Origin: Streptomyces specialis
GTDB taxonomy: Bacteria; Actinomycetota; Actinomycetes; Streptomycetales; Streptomycetaceae
Length of the DNA stretch: 64,000 bases
Assembly: GCF_001493375.1 (NCBI RefSeq)
Contig: NZ_LN929763.1
Location: forward strand, 112,708 to 176,707
Direction of reading: 5' to 3'
Below are positions 36,356 to 44,494 of the stretch, piece after piece (positions within the stretch are counted from its first letter, which is position 1; every line of letters starts with the position of its first letter). Under the pieces are notes generated by a model. It saw only the letters and a program-made list of their open reading frames with translations, ran no database searches and was not told the DNA's origin. The position numbers and the translations under genes are program-made.

Positions 36356-37425
36356 CCGGCCCGGAGGACGAGCCCGGCGCGGGGCCGCGGCGGTTCCTGA
36401 TCGCGGCGGCAGTCGCCCGGTACCCGAAGCACCCGGGGTGGGACCGGCCGGATCTGGTGGAGGCGCGCGAGCGGGTGATCGAGGTGTTCACCCGGAAGCT
36501 GGGCTACCGGCACCAGACCGCGCTGGGGATGGACCCGACTCGGGCCCAGCTCACCGACCAGTTACGGGCGTTCTGCCGGTCCGGCGATCGGCGCGAGGAC
36601 GACCTGCTGGCGGTCTACCTCTCCGGACACGGTGAGGTGCTGGACGAAGGCCGCGACCACGTCCTGCTCCTGTCGGACACCGACCCGGCCGACTTGTCCT
36701 ACACCTCGCTGCGGACGGCGGACCTGGCCGGGGTGATCCTGCGGGACACCGGGGTGCGGCGGCTGCTGCTGATGCTGGACACCTGCTACTCGGGACAGGG
36801 CGGCAACGAGCTGGCCGCGGCGGCGCTGGAGCGGATCAGTGCCCAGTGGAAGACCGGGGACGGCTCCGGGCTTGTGGTCGTCTCCTCGGCCCAGCCGCAC
36901 CAGCAGGCCGACACCGGATTGTTCCCGCGGCTGCTCACCGAGGCGGTGGACAGCCTGGCCACCGCCGGGCACGGACCGGACACGCTGTCGGTGTCGGCGG
37001 TGGCCCAGCACATGAACGCGCCAGCCGCCGACCGGCCTGCGTACCAGCAGATCACACTGACCCAGATCGGGCTGACGGGCGAGCCGCCACCATTCTTCCG
37101 CAATCCCCGCCACAGCCCCAGGCTGACCGGGGTCGATCTGGCCATCCAGCAGGCGGCGGAGTTCGACGAGCAGGCCCAGCGACGGGAGACCGAGCTGACC
37201 ACCCGCCTGCTGGTCCGGGCCATGGGCTACCACGGCGACGCGACGCAGGGCTGGTGGTTCACCGGCCGCCGCCAGGCCCTGGCGGATCTGGCACGCTGGC
37301 TCAACACGCCCGCCACCAATGGTTCTTCGCCGTGCCGGGTGGTCACCGCAGGGCCAGGGTCGGGCAAGACCGCCGTGCTGGGCCTGATCGCCGCCCTGAC
37401 CCACCCCGAACGCCGCCGCACCGTC
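36352..37425 (+). CDS. Caspase-STAND-WD40 protein, part 1: caspase domain and NTPase start
   Basis: Residues 1-358 of a large protein. Residues about 10-245 form a caspase-like peptidase (C14): 'RRFLIAAAVARYP', the catalytic His in 'AVYLSGHGEV' (about 92) and the catalytic Cys in 'LLMLDTCYSGQGG' (about 145). A linker with 'LLVRAMGYHGDATQGWWFTG' leads into the NTPase, where Walker A 'AGPGSGKTAVLGLI' starts near 333. Adapter cuts the sequence at 37426; the NTPase continues at 37571 and the WD40 propeller at 38688. It is predicted to sense a ligand via WD40 and switch on protease activity. Confidence 0.85.
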
Positions 37426-37570
37426 CTGGCTCTTATACAAATCTGACGCTGCCGACGAAGAGGAGGGTCGAGCGAGTGGAGGTGGAGGACGATAGGATAA
37501 ACAGAAGAATCGAAACACAGCCCCCCCTCCCCTCTCCGCCGGCAGCGCCGGATGTCAATAACACACACCC
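37426..37570. other. Assembly artefact: Nextera adapters between contigs F and G
   Basis: CTGGCTCTTATACAAATCTG then ACGCTGCCGACGA and an index near AGAGGATA (S503) mark the left contig end. The right contig is preceded by TCCCCTCT (close to TATCCTCT) and a degraded read-1 adapter 'CCGCCGGCAGCGCCGGATGT...'. The missing genomic DNA lies within one NTPase domain, so the true gap is probably short. Confidence 0.9.
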
Positions 37571-38579
37571 CCCCCACCGTCCCCCTGGACACCCTCGCCC
37601 TCACCCCGGACCTCCTCCCGCGACAGGACACCGTCGACGTCGCCGTCTACGCCCAGAACCTCACCGACGACGACGTCCTGCGCGCCCTGTCCGCCGCCGC
37701 CGGCGTGCGCGCGGTCACGGTCGGGGAACTCCTCGACGCCCTCCCGGAGCGAGAACGGCCGTTCACCGCGCTGATCGACGCGCTGGACGAGGCCGCCACC
37801 CCCGACACCCTGTGCTCCCGCGTCCTGCGCCCGCTGATCGACCACGCCGGCGGCCGGATCCGGCTGCTGCTGGGCACCCGCCCCTACCTCCTGGACCGCC
37901 TGGGTATCCCTGCCGGGCAGCGCCACTTCGGCGGCCCGGTCATCGACCTGGACCATTTCCTCTACGCTGACCCCGCCGCGCTGACGACATACGCCGCCCG
38001 CAACCTCCTTGAAGCCCACCGCACCTCCCCTACCGCCGCGATCCCCAGGCGCTGCGCCCGGTCGCCCCCGCCATCGCCGAGACCGCCGGCACCTCCTTCC
38101 TGGTCGCCCGCATCACCGCCGGCACCCTCGCCGCCGCCGACCACACCGTCCCTGACCCCCACGACCCCGCCTGGCGCGCGAGCCTGCCACGCCTGCCCGG
38201 CGACGCGATGCGCAACGACCTCGCCCGCCTGGGCCACCACACGCAAAGGGCCGTTGACCTGCTGCGGCCCCTGGCCTTCGCCGAAGGCCAGGGCCTGCCT
38301 TGGGAAGACATCTGGGCCCCCCTGGCCTCAGCCATCCCCGGCCGCACCTACACCGACGACGACCTGATGTGGCTGCGGGCTGCCGCCGGCTCCTACGTCG
38401 TCGAAGCCACCGAACACGGCCGCCCCGCCTACCGCCTCTACCACCAAGCCCTTGCCGAACACCTCCGCCACCACACCAGCCCCCAGGCCATCCACCAGGC
38501 CTTCACCGACACCCTCATCGACCGTGTCCCCTACCACCCCGACGCCACCCGCGACTGGTCCCGCGCCCACCCCTACACA
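37571..38579 (+). CDS. Caspase-STAND-WD40 protein, part 2: STAND NTPase, with one frameshift
   Basis: Continues the NTPase after Walker A: Walker B is 'FTALIDALDEAATP' and 'IRLLLGTRPYLLDRLG' is the sensor strand. At about 38030 the frame shifts by one base in a C-rich tract; in the other frame it carries on with 'YRRDPQALRPVAPAIAETAG', 'AMRNDLARLGHHTQRAVDLL' and 'RPLAFAEGQGLPWEDIW', a winged-helix-like STAND region. 'YRLYHQALAEHLR' and 'RDWSRAHPYT' precede the propeller. The shift may be a base-call error near the contig end or a real mutation. ORFs starting at 37552 include adapter codons. Confidence 0.75.
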
Positions 38580-38687
38580 CTAACTCTTCCACACATTTGA
38601 CGCCGCCGAGTCGCAGCATACCATAACACATGGCTGTCACAGTATAGTTCGTACAACGTGTATTGTAAACTGAGACTCAGAGCATAA
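38580..38687. other. Assembly artefact: degraded Nextera adapters between contigs G and H
   Basis: ACTAACTCTTCCACACATTT then GACGCCGCCGAGTCG is a degraded read-1 adapter, and ...GTGTATTGTAAACTGAGACT-CAG (ending at 38680) is a degraded adapter in the other direction. The gap falls just before or inside the first WD40 repeats, so some repeats may be missing. Confidence 0.78.
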
Positions 38688-39742
38688 GCCGCCGAGTGGG
38701 TGCGGTGGCGTGTGCGGTGCTCGACGGCCGTCCGGTCGCTGTCACCGGCGGCGACTATGACGGGGCGGTGCGGGTGTGGGATCTGGCGGCGGGTGAGCCG
38801 GTCGGGCAGCCGATGACCGGCCACGGCGGTCCGGTGGGTGCGGTGGCGTGTGCGGTGCTCGACGGCCGCGCGGTGGCTGTGACCGGCGACTATGACGGGG
38901 TGGTGCGGGTGTGGGATCTGGCGGCGGGTGAGCCGGTCGGGCAGCCGATGACCGGCCACAGCGGTCCGGTGGGTGCGGTGGCGTGTGCGGTGCTCGACGG
39001 CCGCGCGGTGGCTGTGACCGGCGGCGACTATGACGGGGTGGTGCGGGTGTGGGATCTGGCGGCGGGTGAGCCGGTCGGGCAGCCGATGACCGGCCACAGC
39101 GGTCCGGTTTTCGCGGTGGCGTGTGCGGTGCTCGACGGCCGTCCGGTCGCTGTCACCGGCGGCGACTATGACGGGGCGGTGCGGGTGTGGGATCTGGCGG
39201 CGGGTGAGCCGGTCGGGCAGCCGATGACCGGCCACACCATCCCGGTGCGTGCGGTGGCGTGTGCGGTGCTCGACGGCCGTCCGGTCGCTGTCACCGGCGG
39301 ACACGACGGGGTGGTGCGGGTGTGGGATCTGGCGGCGGGTGAGCCGGTCGGGCAGCCGATGACCGGCCACAGCCGCCGAGTGGGTGCGGTGGCGTGTGCG
39401 GTGCTCGACGGCCGTCCGGTCGCTGTCACCGGCGGCGACTATGACGGGGTGGTGCGGGTGTGGGATCTGGCGGCGGGTGAGCCGGTCGGGCAGCCGATGA
39501 CCGGCCACAGCCGCCCGGTGCGTGCGGTGGCGTGCACGGCGCTCGACGGGCAGCCCGTTGCCGTCAGCATCAGCGCAGACGACACGGTGCGGATGTGGAA
39601 TCTGCGGACGGGTGAGGCCGAAGGAATCATCATCACGGCCGCGGCCCAGGCCATGGCCGTAACCCCGGACGGCGACCTCATCCTGGCAATGAACCGCGAC
39701 ATAGCCGTCTTCGCCCGCCGTCCGCCCGACACGGCACGCTGA
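38688..39742 (+). CDS. Caspase-STAND-WD40 protein, part 3: WD40 propeller
   Basis: The C-terminal 350 residues comprise seven WD40 repeats of 45-46 residues. Repeats begin near 38702, 38840, 38975, 39113, 39251, 39386 and 39524, with the core 'AVACAVLDGRPVAVTGG', 'VRVWDLAAGEP' and 'GQPMTGHS'. Six of the seven are nearly identical at DNA level; the last is diverged ('DDTVRMWNLRTGEAEG') and is followed by a half blade. The first codon here is not a start. Near-identity suggests recent amplification or gene conversion of a ligand-recognition surface, and also explains why assembly broke here. Confidence 0.88.
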
Positions 39743-39778
39743 CCGGAGCCTGCGTTCGGCCTGTGACCACCGCTTCCC

Positions 39779-39799
39779 GAGCCCGACACTGCCGGGCTC
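39779..39799 (+). terminator. Hairpin downstream of the WD40 gene
   Basis: A perfect 7-bp stem (GAGCCCG / CGGGCTC) with a 7-base loop lies 37 bp after the stop codon. There is no T-tract, as is common in Streptomyces. It probably ends the hydrolase/caspase-STAND operon. Confidence 0.5.
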
Positions 39800-39845
39800 A
39801 AGGCGAGGCGGCTCACGCTGGGTCGGGCCCCGGCCCCGGCCCCGG

Positions 39846-40356
39846 TGCGCGGTCCGGGTGTCCTGGTGCCGGGAGGTGGGCGCGGAAGAGGGCCACGAAT
39901 TCCCATACGTGCGGGGTGTCCGCGGGCTCGTGGTACTCCTAAGTGTCCTTGCCGGTGAAACCGTGGGACGCGCCCTCGTAGATCGCGGCGTCGCGGGGGA
40001 CTCCCGCAGTCAGTGGCATGTTCAGGCGGTCGATCTGCTGGGGCCCTCCGTGGCCAGGGGCGACGAGGCGAGCAGCGCAGATAGTGCTCGGAGTCCTCGC
40101 CCACGACGTCCGGGGCCAGGGACCGGAACGGGGGCCGTACCTGGGTGAAGAGTTCCGCGCCCCGGACGGAGTCGACGAACGGCGGCGGCGAGAACACCGG
40201 TGCGCGTCCGGCGCGGTGGTAGACAGTGGGCACCAGGACCGTGTAGCCGTGCGACGCCAGCCGGTCGGCCATGGTCCGCGTCCAGGGGCGCCAACTCAGG
40301 GCGTCGGTGTACATCAGGACGCCGGGGTACGGTCGGCCGTCGGCGGTGGGCGACAT
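39846..40356 (-). pseudogene. Decayed dienelactone hydrolase-like gene
   Basis: On the minus strand 'SPTADGRPYPGVLMYTDAL', 'RTMADRLASHGYTVLVPTVY' and 'VFSPPPFVDSVRGAELFTQV' are the front half of a dienelactone hydrolase. After frame changes, 'PRDAAIYEGASHGFTGKD' (containing the His box), an in-frame stop and 'TPHVWEFVALFRAHLP' form the end. Several inactivating changes make it a pseudogene. The remaining sequence up to 40772 has open frames without recognised similarity. Confidence 0.75.
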
Positions 40357-40772
40357 AGGCGTCGGCCTCTCTCGCCCGTAGGCACGCCGACCGGTGCGCC
40401 GGTCACGGTGTCCGCTGTCAAACTCGTTCTCCTCTTGTTTGGAGGCTCTGCACCCCGAACGCCCGGCGGGACATTCCACGGACGGTCGCGATGACGTACC
40501 CGAGTCCCCCAGCGCCTCGTCGAGGGGCTTGGTCCAGCGCAGACGAAAATACTTACTGATCGCATCAGCGAGTTCACACAGCACACCAGCATTGCCCCGA
40601 CTGCGTGAGTGAATAGCCGTTCTACTCACCGGAACAACCTCGAAGCGATCACGTACGGAAGGCGATGGTGCCTGTAGCGAGTAGTCGCTGTGCCGAGAAC
40701 AGCAGCGGGCGGTCAATGACCGCGCCTCGGGCCCGGGGACTTCGGGGGTGGGGATGAGCGCTGGGTCGGGAG

Positions 40773-40941
40773 CTGTCCCTTATACACCTCTGACGCTGCC
40801 GACGAAGAGGATAGTGGAGGTGTCGGGGAGCGCTAGCACATTAGGGCGAGGTTCGGCGCGGCGGGGGGGGGGGGGGGGGGGGGGGGCGGGGGGGGGGGCG
40901 GCGGGGGGGGGGGGGGGGCGGGGGCGGGGGGGGGGTGGGGG
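40773..40941. other. Assembly artefact: Nextera adapter, S503 index and poly-G between contigs H and I
   Basis: CTGTCCCTTATACACCTCTG then ACGCTGCCGACGA, then AGAGGATAGTG, is the read-1 adapter followed by the exact reverse complement of the S503 index. A degraded P5 tail leads to a long G run, as expected from no-signal cycles. This is the clearest index read in the window. Confidence 0.95.
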
Positions 40942-41574
40942 GTTGACGAGGGCGGCGTGCATCGCCGCGACCAGGTGGTTCGGGGTGAGGGACGACGCGG
41001 TTGCCTGCCACTGTTTGCCGGGTGGGCCGGCCGTCACCAGCCAGCGGGCCTCGCGGCCGGTGATCTCGTCCTGGTGGAGGAGATGCTGCTGGCGTAGGTG
41101 GACTTCGGCCAGGCCGTCCGGTGAGCGGAAGGAGACGCCGGTGTCGGCGTAACGATGGCTCCAGTCCGCTGCCGCGAGTGGGGTGGCGGCGTCGAGGCGT
41201 GCGGACAGTGTGTTGGAGCCGGCGAGGTAGGAACGGGGGCCGTCGCGGTGCGCGGCTGCGAGCCGTTCCGTGAAGCCCGCGACGATCTCGGTCGGAGTGT
41301 CGAGGTCGAACGTGACGAGCCAGTGCGGCGCGATGAACGGATCGGCATACGCGGTGAACTTCCAGAGCACTTCCTCGCCTTCCGGCAGGTAGCCCACCCG
41401 TACCGTCTGGTCGGGAGCGGTGATGTAGACGTTGGCGAGCTCATCACGGGTCAGCTCCCAGCCCGCGTCCCGCAGGGGCCGGATGGCGGGATCACCGGTG
41501 TAGGTCGGTCCGGCCAGGTAGCGAGGGGTGACGTGGTACTCGCGCCAACGCTCGGCGTCCGGGATGTGTGGCAC
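40942..41574 (-). CDS. DUF317 protein, 3' end lost
   Basis: About 210 codons from GTG 41574 ('VPHIPDAERWREYHVTPRYL') to the contig end. Two DUF317-like modules are visible: 'VTPRYLAGPTYTGDPAIRPL' with 'EGEEVLWKFTAYADPFIAPH', and 'WSHRYADTGVSFRSPDGLAE'. DUF317 proteins are small Streptomyces proteins found on mobile elements and near regulators, with no known function. The C-terminus is replaced by poly-G artefact. It follows another DUF317 gene by 17 bp. Confidence 0.8.
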
Positions 41575-41591
41575 AGATGCTCCGGTGCAGG

Positions 41592-42413
41592 TCAACGACC
41601 GCGCGGTGGGGAGGCCGACGGCGGGGTGGTGGGGCCCGGCGGCGTGGGTGGTCGCGTGCCGAGTTGCTGACGGTGAGGGGTACGTGCGAGGGCGGCTGCC
41701 GAACGCGGGGCGGGGGTCGTGTCGGCGGGCTTGGCCGTGACGTAGGGAAGGTTGCGCTCCGGGATGGCGTGCAGGGGGCGTTCCACCGGAGTCGGGCTGC
41801 TGAGGGCGAGCGTGGCCTCGCGGATCAGGTGCAGTGGTGTGGCGGCGGTGAAGTGGGCCTGCCAGCGTTCGCCGTTGACCTGCTCGACTCCGGCGTACAT
41901 CGTCCACTGGGCCGGACACCGGCCCTCCAGCTCCGCGTACTCGTCGAAATCGCGTGTGCTCAGGCGCAGGTATGCGTGGCTGTCGGGGGAGTGCCGGTAG
42001 AGATGCCCGGCGGCCTCACTCGATTCCCAGCCGCGCTCCGCCAGGATGCCGATCGGGCTGATGGGGCGATGGTCGTGGTCTGCGGTGTTCAGCCACTGGT
42101 CGAGCGCCGCGGTGAAGGCGGTGGTGATCTCGGCGGGAGTGCTCCCGGAGAAGGTCGCGGTCCAGAGGGGCATGCCCAGGGGCTCGCGGTACTGAGTGAT
42201 CCTCCATCCGCCGTCCTGATCGGTGAACTGGGCGACCAGTACGTCGTGGCAGGGGCCGGCGAGCAGCGGGCCCGCCCGGGTGACCACCCTGCCCCAACGT
42301 CCCGTGCCGCGCAGAGAAGTCTCGATGGCGGTGGTGTCCCCGGGGCCGGCGAGATAGAGCGGGTGGACCAGCATCCGCGTGTGGGGAGCGAGCCGGTCCG
42401 GCGAGGACGTCAT
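41592..42413 (-). CDS. DUF317 domain protein
   Basis: A 273-residue protein with two DUF317 modules: 'LVHPLYLAGPGDTTAIETSL' with 'PLGMPLWTATFSGSTPAEI', then 'YRHSPDSHAYLRLSTRDFDE' with 'NGERWQAHFTAATPLHLIRE'. A Pro/Arg tail follows. Its ATG overlaps the stop of the helix-turn-helix gene upstream (ATGA). Tandem DUF317 genes suggest duplication. The role is unknown. Confidence 0.88.
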   Translation of the reverse strand: MTSSPDRLAPHTRMLVHPLYLAGPGDTTAIETSLRGTGRWGRVVTRAGPLLAGPCHDVLVAQFTDQDGGWRITQYREPLGMPLWTATFSGSTPAEITTAFTAALDQWLNTADHDHRPISPIGILAERGWESSEAAGHLYRHSPDSHAYLRLSTRDFDEYAELEGRCPAQWTMYAGVEQVNGERWQAHFTAATPLHLIREATLALSSPTPVERPLHAIPERNLPYVTAKPADTTPAPRSAAALARTPHRQQLGTRPPTPPGPTTPPSASPPRGR

Positions 42414-43246
42414 CGGTGGCGGGGGGGGAAGGACTGGGCGGTGACCGCCGCCGGCACCGGCCGCTGAGGCTGGGGCGCATGGCTGAACAGCCCGTCGGTC
42501 GCGACCGTCGTACGGCGCAGCGCGGCCGTCGAACGGGGATCGGGTGGCGTCGGTCGCGATGCCGCGTGATCCTGGGTGACCGTCGCCGTGGGGGAGGCGC
42601 TGGGCGGGCGCCCGGCGAGAATGTCACCCCAGTGCGAGACGGCGCCGTAGACGGGACCCAGCCCGCGGGCCGCATCCGTCAGCAGGTAGGGGGCACCGTG
42701 GTGCGGGCCGTCGCGGGTGACGAGGCCGTCGAGTTGGAGGCGGATGAGGCGCTGCCTCGCCATGCCGTTGTCCAGCCCGGCCCCCTCGGCGATGTCGACG
42801 AAACGGGAGGGGCCTTCGGCGTCGAGGAACTGGATCACGGCCGTGGAGTGACGCAGATGCAGTCGGCCGAGTGCGTCTTCGATGCGCTCGGCGTCGGCCA
42901 CCGGGTCGGGGCGCACCTGTGCGCGCGACCATTCCGACAAGGCGCGGTGCACGGGTTCGAGAGCCGAGCCATGGGTGCTCAGCCGGTAGGGGGCGCCACG
43001 TCGGTCGTCCGGACGCGTCACCAGGCCGTCGGCGTGCATGTGCGACAGACGCTTGTGCAGGAGCTGGGTGGCGACGAACGGCAGTTGTTCGGCGATGTCG
43101 CGCAGGCGCATGGGACGGTCGTGCTGGGCCAGGGTTTGCGCGCACCATGTGGTCCACTTCGGGGCGATCAGGGAAAGCGTCTTCTCGACGTGCTCGGTGT
43201 CGACGGCGGTGATAAGGGTGTTTCCGGCGGAGGCGGCATTGGACAT
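42410..43246 (-). CDS. Regulator with two HxlR-type winged-helix domains
   Basis: A 278-residue protein with a duplicated winged helix. Copy 1 (about residues 20-105): 'KWTTWCAQTLAQHDRPMRLR', 'LLHKRLSHMHADGLVTRPD', 'GAPYRLSTHG'. Copy 2 (about 125-215): 'STAVIQFLDAEGPSRFVDIA', 'RQRLIRLQLDGLVTRDG', 'GAPYLLTDA'. The tail is disordered. Fused twin HxlR/MarR-like domains in one chain could bind as an intramolecular dimer. It sits upstream of and overlaps the DUF317 pair, which it may regulate. Confidence 0.83.
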   Translation of the reverse strand: MSNAASAGNTLITAVDTEHVEKTLSLIAPKWTTWCAQTLAQHDRPMRLRDIAEQLPFVATQLLHKRLSHMHADGLVTRPDDRRGAPYRLSTHGSALEPVHRALSEWSRAQVRPDPVADAERIEDALGRLHLRHSTAVIQFLDAEGPSRFVDIAEGAGLDNGMARQRLIRLQLDGLVTRDGPHHGAPYLLTDAARGLGPVYGAVSHWGDILAGRPPSASPTATVTQDHAASRPTPPDPRSTAALRRTTVATDGLFSHAPQPQRPVPAAVTAQSFPPRHR

Positions 43247-43287
43247 CGCGGGGGCTCCAGAGGATGCGGTGCGAGGTGGGGAACCGG

Positions 43288-43836
43288 TTACCGGTGGTCG
43301 CGTTCGGCGCGAAGGCGCTGGAGTACGGCGCCGAGGCGCTCGTTGCTGATGGACATTCCGTGGGTCCGCAACGCTTGTCGGAGGGTCTCGCGATTGAGCC
43401 GTGGCAACTCGTCGGCGACGCGCCGGGCGAGACGCATCACGCTCTCGAAGTCGGCGGGGTGGTCGGCCGGTGCGGCGTCTTCCGGCCGGAAGGTTCGCTG
43501 GTCCATGAGGAGGCGGAGGTCCAGAAGGTCCCAGAGGAGTTCGGCCTCCAACCGCTCCTGTCGCTCCAGATTCACGACTTCCGTGGTGAACAGCAGGGGC
43601 GGTTCGGCGAGGTCGAGGTCGTGTCCGCCCGAACGCCACCGTTGCCAGGCCAGGTCCAGGCCGCGGCGGGCGTCGCGGGCCTGTTCCCCGGTCTGGGCGA
43701 GGGTCGCGTAGCGGCGCAGGATGATGGGGAGTACGGGGTCGTGTGTCGTGGGACTTTCGGCTTCGTCGTGCAATTCCTCCAGCGGGCGGCCGTAACGGTG
43801 CTCGATCAGGCGGCGGGTATACGTGACGGTGGTCAT
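43288..43836 (-). CDS. Hypothetical protein of the transfer operon
   Basis: A 182-residue, charged, helical protein ('TRRLIEHRYGRPLEELHDEA', 'LDLAWQRWRSGGHDLDLAEP') with no recognised domain or membrane segment. Its ATG overlaps the stop of the DUF4913 gene, so it belongs to the same leftward operon. The C-terminal part ('TLRQALRTHGMSISNERLGA') looks like a helix-turn-helix, so a DNA-binding accessory role is possible. Confidence 0.65.
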   Translation of the reverse strand: MTTVTYTRRLIEHRYGRPLEELHDEAESPTTHDPVLPIILRRYATLAQTGEQARDARRGLDLAWQRWRSGGHDLDLAEPPLLFTTEVVNLERQERLEAELLWDLLDLRLLMDQRTFRPEDAAPADHPADFESVMRLARRVADELPRLNRETLRQALRTHGMSISNERLGAVLQRLRAERDHR

Positions 43837-44399
43837 GGGTTCACCTCCGGCGCGGGCGGCGGAAGGGGGGGGGGGCGGTGGAGTCGGTGGTGGGGACGGC
43901 CGGGGCTGGTGGTGCAGGCGGCGAAGGGGCCGTCGGGGGCGCGGAGATGGACGAGGGCCTGGTCGAGGTGGTCGCGATGCCACACCGACGGGCCGGTGGG
44001 GCCGGCGTCGATGTCCGTGAGCTGCTGCCACGCGAGCCAGAGCGCGTGCAGGCGGGCCACGGCCTCCGGGTGTTCGTGCCACCGGTGGCACCAGGGACGA
44101 GTGGTGCTGATCTCCCGTCCGTAGACGGGGAGAAAGAGGTAGTTGACCCAGTCGGTGAGCGCCGCGAGTTCGGCGGCGTAGGCGTCACCGTCGAGGGCGA
44201 GGATGAAGGCCGAGGCGGGACCCTCGTCCCGCTTCCGGGCGGAGTCGCCCGCACGGGGCTCGGCGTCGCTGATGCGGTCGAGGAGAAGGCCGTGCTGCCG
44301 CACCTGGGCGACGGTCTTCGCCAGCGTGCTGGCGAGGTCCTCGAGGTCGTCGTCGGAGACGCGGAAGGGGGCGGGAGTGTTCTGGGGCGTGTCGGGCAT
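43833..44399 (-). CDS. DUF4913 family protein
   Basis: A 188-residue protein with the family core 'ALTDWVNYLFLPVYGREIST', 'RPWCHRWHEHPEAVARLHAL' and 'WLAWQQLTDID'. DUF4913 proteins are encoded beside conjugation genes in actinobacterial integrative elements; their biochemical role is unknown. The C-terminal Pro/His stretch is low complexity. It overlaps the next gene by 4 bp. Confidence 0.8.
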   Translation of the reverse strand: MPDTPQNTPAPFRVSDDDLEDLASTLAKTVAQVRQHGLLLDRISDAEPRAGDSARKRDEGPASAFILALDGDAYAAELAALTDWVNYLFLPVYGREISTTRPWCHRWHEHPEAVARLHALWLAWQQLTDIDAGPTGPSVWHRDHLDQALVHLRAPDGPFAACTTSPGRPHHRLHRPPPLPPPAPEVNP

Positions 44400-44494
44400 G
44401 GCTGGGGGACGTCCATCCGTACGAGGCGTTGGCGCAGTCGATGGTCCGGACGTTCAGTGATTTGCAGCGGCCGGAGAATGCGGGTAGAGGGGCG

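Noticed and set aside
37552..37571. ATG with 'MSITHTPPT' as the start of the STAND fragment
   Set aside because: Those codons are degraded read-1 adapter; the protein is continuous with the caspase part.
38573..39508. Long minus-strand ORF across the WD40 repeats (311 codons of His/Arg-rich repeats)
   Set aside because: It is the antisense shadow of a repetitive, high-GC coding sequence and starts inside adapter. The plus-strand WD40 frame has the family motifs.
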